From Clavelina lepadiformis (taxonomy: Eukaryota; Chordata; Ascidiacea; Aplousobranchia; Clavelinidae), in NCBI RefSeq assembly GCF_947623445.1, contig NC_135247.1, positions 4,094,501 through 4,158,500 of the forward strand: a DNA stretch of 64,000 nucleotides, read 5' to 3'. A model generated the notes under the pieces. It was given only the letters and a program-made list of their open reading frames with translations. It was not told where the DNA came from and searched no databases. Below are positions 59,539-64,000 of the stretch, piece by piece. Position numbers and translations under genes: made by a program. Numbering within the stretch: the stretch's first letter is position 1; the number at the start of each line of letters is the position of its first letter.

Positions 59539-60180
59539 GAGAAAGAGAGAATAGCGTAAATAATAACCAATTAATCATTATTGGCATCATCAAACAAAAA
59601 CATCAATTCAACTAGTGAAAGAAACCAAACCCAGCATATGCGACGCTTTATTAAACCTAAGATATCAATTGAAATTTCAATTGAGAATATGTTGCGTTAT
59701 TGATTTCAGGGTACCTGGAAAGCGTATTGATACGAATTTGTACTTCACATCACTTGTCGTTTTCCATAACAATCAACAAAAGAACAAGGATGTAGCAAAT
59801 TAATCATCACGGACATGACGTTTACCAACCTCTTTATGTTATAATACACATGATAATAACCATCCGGCTAATCGTTATATTCAACTGGCACATGAAGTCA
59901 CCACTAAGTGTACAAAGGCTGAGGTTGACAAGAGGAAATATGAGCAGCGAAAGCCAAGAATTTACTCAATGGTAACGAAACAAAGCCAGCCAGAGGAAAC
60001 AGGTAATCTCAAACAGGAGTACGTGATACATAAGCAAGGTCGCTGCACCTTCTCCAGTTGGTGAACAAACGTTGAGCAGATGGAGGGCGCGATTGGAAAT
60101 AATACTTAAAAGATAACCGCATTCCAGTTTAATTGTGAACAGGTTTCTCCAGACAAACGATTCCAAAGATAATGGGCACT
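57920..60180. other. Intergenic with a GA microsatellite
   Basis: No gene recognised. A plus-strand frame of about 80 codons without ATG (about 59815-60063) looks superficially protein-like (HEVTTKCTKAEVDKRKYEQR). It has no start and runs into the promoter of the next gene, so I do not call it. Confidence 0.4.
59506..59550 (+). repeat. (GA)n microsatellite
   Basis: About 15 uninterrupted GA units, then gtgagagaaagagagaa. Confidence 0.95.
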
Positions 60181-60187
60181 CAGAGGG

Positions 60188-60195
60188 TATATAAA
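60188..60195 (+). promoter_or_regulatory. TATA box of the small secreted-protein gene
   Basis: TATATAAA, 107 bases before the ATG at 60295, placing the start of transcription near 60220 and a 5' leader of about 75 bases. Confidence 0.55.
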
Positions 60196-60294
60196 TCAAA
60201 CCTTTATGAAGAAGAAAACAGTTAACTCAGTTGAGTAACAATTCCTACATACTACCATATAAACAGAGCAGATTGTTGGTGTTTTTTCAGCAAA

Positions 60295-60880
60295 ATGTAC
60301 TCAATGTCGATAACAAACAAGTACACCTGCGTGAATGTAGCTAAGACGTGCTTCGGAATCCTACTTTTATTCGGTATAAGTAGTGTGCAAGTACAAGGAA
60401 CGCCTGTCCGAAACGGGTAAGTGATAAAATGTTTAACTGATGTGTCCATATAAACTTAAACGCATAACATTCAAGTAATATGAATGATCATATCACTTGA
60501 GTGTTTCAAACGAATAACTGAAAGAAATCTGTGATTTTTGTAGACTGTTGGATGCTGTTCAAAATTCTCCGCTAAACTACGAGTACTGGAATGCCGATTT
60601 GAATGCACAATTAGACGACATGGAGGGAACGCAAAATTCGTTGGACAATCTTGTAAAATCTAAAATCTTTGATTGGCTCAAAGAGATTACAAACGACAAC
60701 TCGGACGACATATTTGAAACCATTCCTTCCCAATCCGTCCAACAGTACTTGGACGTCCTCCTGCGGAAGTCAAGTCAGAAAGATCGTCGCGGCACGACGG
60801 CGCAGTATAACGAATGGAAATCAAAGTTTCAAGATGCGCGTGCGAAAAACAACCTAATTTCTGCCATTGGTGGATTGTGA
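60295..60880 (+). CDS. Small secreted protein, family unknown (152 aa, two exons)
   Basis: Exons 60295-60416 and 60544-60880, joined in phase (GG, then A). The first exon encodes MYSMSITNKYTCVNVAKTCF followed by GILLLFGISSVQVQG, a signal peptide with probable cleavage after VQG near residue 36. The mature part is acidic and helical-looking (LLDAVQNSPLNYEYWNADLN, LDDMEGTQNSLDNLVKSK, IFDWLKEITNDNSDDIFETI). A basic stretch RKSSQKDRRG follows, and the chain ends in FQDARAKNNLISAIGGL with no cysteine after the signal. There are no repeats. The single dibasic RR before Gly could be a prohormone cleavage site, which would release a C-terminal peptide of about 34 residues; that is inference. The gene has its own TATA box and poly(A) signal. 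I do not recognise the family. Confidence 0.78.
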
Positions 60881-60980
60881 GTATTCCTTTAGGCATTTAC
60901 TTACAGTGATACAGTATTAGTAATACTGTAGAAATTATCAATAAGTTAATTTAAATTAACACCTTCGTTGGTCAGTGCTC

Positions 60981-60986
60981 AATAAA
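60981..60986 (+). other. Poly(A) signal of the small secreted-protein gene
   Basis: AATAAA 101 bases after the stop codon. Confidence 0.65.
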
Positions 60987-60989
60987 CGT

Positions 60990-63900
60990 TTTGCAAAGTA
61001 ACAGCTTTGGAAAACTGCATAAAATAATAGTCTGCATAAAAAAAACTTATGCGTATAGGTCATTCAGAAATTATACCAAAAATTTCAAAAAATTTACAGT
61101 ATTTTCAATGCTATTTTAAAAAAAGTAAAAGATTGTACTTAAATATGATGGTAAGAAATATCTGAATGTATTGCATAAAGTTTTCAGTTATATAATGCCT
61201 TCTGGTTTATATAATGCTATAAATTTTACGGTTGAAGATAAAAGGGTCACGGCACTAGTGAAACCAGTTTCAACCATTTATTTCTGGAAGTTGGGATAGA
61301 ATCGACTTTATTATCAAAACTTAAGTTCCTGAGTGACTCTGCACATAGTTCCCTTCTGTCATATCAACAAAAATATAAAAATTTTCTGGGAGAAAAATTG
61401 TGTTTATCACGTGAATATGACGCAGTTTCCTTGTGACAATATATAACCTCTGTAGCAAATCAAAATATTTTTGCCATGAAAAATGCCGGGTTATTAAGAC
61501 GCATTCACATAACATACAATTGAAGTAAAACTATAAGCCCAAAGAATATAGGAGAAAACGTCCATAGATAAAAGAAACGCTGAAGATTTTCCTCCCTATT
61601 TTCAAAAGAATTTACTTTTTCTTTGATGAGGTCGTTTATATATTCCAAGTCATGCTTACGTACACGAAGGATACGCCTACATGACCCAATGCTGATGCTC
61701 ACACAATGTAGGGGTTAATCCTCAAGCTTTTTGTAACGGAAAGCATTTCGCTAACATGGGTGAATGAGACTGAGTACAGAATTCTCCTGTTATGTTTGGA
61801 GAAAGTGCCATCGAGAACGTAGTAAGATAAAAATTCCGATTAAATTTGGTGATAATGCCCTAACCAAGGCCGGCGCACCCTTCACAGAAGCCACCCTTGT
61901 GATTTTCACTGGTTTTCAAATAACCAACACATCCCCTATATGCATAAACAAAGACATGCGCTAACCACATGTCAATCTCTCAATGAAACAAGTACGTCAT
62001 GAAAAGCACGTGCTTTGTTCTTCGGCAAACAATTGTAATCTTAGATAAACATGGGTTGTGGCAAACAAACGTAACGCCCCAAATATGTGTAAGTTTAATA
62101 GGACATCATTTACTGTCACATTTGAGCGTGCTATATATAAACAAATATTTAACAACTGCCAATTAGGGTCGATAACGTTGACATTTCAAAAGCTAAGCTT
62201 TCCGTTTTCATGCCCATTTCCTGTAAACGATTGTCGCAACATCAGGCAACGTTTTATCAGGGAATTCAAACAAGATCATAACCGATATTGAGACTATATG
62301 TAAGCATAAACATGTATGCTTTGGCAATGTCTATACTTACATACGGTAATACACGGAGGTGATTAAGACAAATGTTAGACTTGTTAGTAATAGTAATTAT
62401 ATCTGGTGGTGATAACAGTCTATTGTTATATTTATTGGAAGTTTAAATTAATCGTAGTGACAGGGGAAACAACGGATGTTTGGTTAACTTGCTTCGTTTC
62501 GTCAAAAACGGAAATGATCTCATGAAGGCTTTCAGCATGTGCTCGTCCTAGGTTTCCGAAGAGAAGATGACGAAAAGAAAAAAGAACGCACATTTAACTG
62601 ATTCTTCTATTATAAAATATGAGACTTTTTGTCTACTATCCCTTACAGTACTTAAAAAGTTGACTAGATGTATTCATATGATTAACAGTGAATTTCATGC
62701 ATGAATGAATTCAGCGCAGTTATATTATTTGGACACTTGTTAATCTATTTGCGAAAAAGTTCAAGTGTAACTGTATTAAATTGTTTATAAAGTAGCAAGG
62801 AAACATATGTAGTATTTTTTGTAACTTATTTCATGCGCTTTAACTTCTTTGGTAAACAAAGCAAATTTAAAGTAGTTTGAAATTTACATTGAATATTTGT
62901 CATAACAATAGAAGGCATACCTAAAGTGCGAGTGGTGGACTCTTTTTCAAAGTACATTACCGCTTATCATTACATAAATAGCAAACTTCCGGCACAAGAT
63001 TTTAGTGTTTTTAAAATTCTTTCCAGCGTAAAAAGTACTTACCTTTACGTACAAAGTGTAAAGTAGTGTTAGGTGTCGCTTAAGTTTCGATAATATTTTT
63101 TCAGTTTACAAGTTCCGCGAAAATGGGTTGTTTCCCAAAAGAAAGCATGACGTGATATTTACCTCACCAAACAGCACAAAATAATTATGGGGCGAGTGTA
63201 TTGTGATCTGGTGCAAAACAAGACTTTACTGAGAATGCAAAACAAATGAGTTTACGAATAACAATGTGCAAATTCTATTACTCTCGACGTATCGTAATCC
63301 TTGTTTGCATCCAGCGATATTATACTTGTAACAAAGTTTAAAAGTGAAGTGCGTAAGTCTACACCGACCATGAGTCCACGGCTCAAACTCACGTCCAGGT
63401 TCGGCATACTGGCGAAAACAAAAATACCTTGAAAAAGATTATCTTGTTTGCGGTAAACTGGACTGGTTTATTGTAGCTTCAAGATATCGGTTACTTTGAT
63501 ACAGCAGTTGAAACGTTTAAACTCATTGACAGATTTTGACACAAAATTACCTCAGGGTCACTTAGTTTATCGAACACGCCTGGGAAGTATTAAGTCATAA
63601 GGGTTGCACCAGGCAACTGTGAGTACAAAAAGTTCAGCGGGCATACACAACCAAGCATTCTGTAATCACAGCAGATTAGCATCAAAAACTTGGTTAAAAG
63701 ATAATTTTGGATATTACCTGTTAGACAACGTCGTCAAACTTCTGTACCGGCGTATGACGAAGTTTTATCAGTGAATCATGAAGAGTAATCGATTTGATTT
63801 GCAGATATTAACAAAAATAGATCACAATGTTCTATTAATTATTATTTGCGCGGCTGGAAAATCTTGGACGCAGCATACAGTTGACGTTACCGCATCAACT

Positions 63901-64000
63901 ACGTCATGACGTTTAAATACGTTACAAAACTATTTGTTTAAAGTTTTAGGTTTATGCATTCGTAGTTAGCAACTGCCGACAATGTGGCGTATGACTTAAA
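60990..64000. other. Right-hand intergenic region
   Basis: No gene recognised with confidence. Short frames at 61505-61702 (-, with a hydrophobic end SPIFFGLIVLLQLYVM), 61764-61964 (+) and 62058-62291 (+) have no support. A candidate minus-strand exon lies at 62489-62547 (cctag acceptor, RAHAESLHEIISVFDETKQ, then gttaac donor); it could belong to a gene beyond the window or be chance. CRE-like TGACGT / TACGTCATGACG strings occur near 63890-63910. Confidence 0.35.

Noticed and set aside
59815-60063. Frame with HEVTTKCTKAEVDKRKYEQR and a KPRIYSM string, considered as a neurotensin-like precursor
   Set aside because: No start codon, no signal peptide and it overlaps the promoter side of the next gene; the resemblance is too short.
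1-64000. LTR elements, endogenous viruses, Polintons, CRISPR arrays
   Set aside because: No terminal direct repeats, reverse transcriptase, integrase, capsid-type frames or spacer arrays seen on either strand.

Overview
The window looks like AT-rich nuclear DNA of an ascidian tunicate, most likely Ciona or a close relative. The genes are intron-rich but compact, with short introns and GT-AG sites. The gene set is chordate: a Tbx6-type T-box gene, a cytoplasmic intermediate filament gene with the short chordate rod, a CD63-like tetraspanin, a tandem-MARVEL (MYADM-like) gene and a MECA-type GPCR. All gene models below were built by hand from reading-frame phase and splice sites. Each one closes exactly in frame, except for the broken MYADM-like copy.

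Layout. 1-98 is the end of a hAT-like repeat. 532-2966 (+) is a nine-exon tetraspanin. 3,000-6,240 is mostly empty. 6,268-21,396 is a direct tandem duplication of a unit of about 7.5 kb. Each unit carries a broken copy of a multicopy invertebrate repeat protein and a seven-exon MYADM-like gene on the minus strand. The left gene copy has a premature stop; the right copy is open. The duplication ends inside an exon that resembles the C-terminal tail of the neighbouring GPCR, whose intact gene lies at 22,136-24,572 (-). 24.6-31.6 kb is a gene desert with one TIR element of about 1 kb. 31,625-35,609 (+) is a ten-exon Tbx6-like gene. 38.4-46 kb holds a hAT transposase fragment and two tandem PLAC8-family genes (40,193-41,328 and 43,695-45,110). 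51,552-57,748 (+) is an intermediate filament gene with two alternative last exons. 60,295-60,880 (+) is a small TATA-driven gene for a secreted protein I do not recognise. The rest is empty as far as I can see.

Nothing suggests an operon or a joint pathway; the genes are independent. The recurring theme is local tandem duplication (MYADM-like, PLAC8, probably the GPCR tail) followed by private insertions of small DNA transposons. The duplicated copies therefore serve as empty-site controls for each other. I saw no LTR or retroviral element, CRISPR array, tRNA or rRNA.
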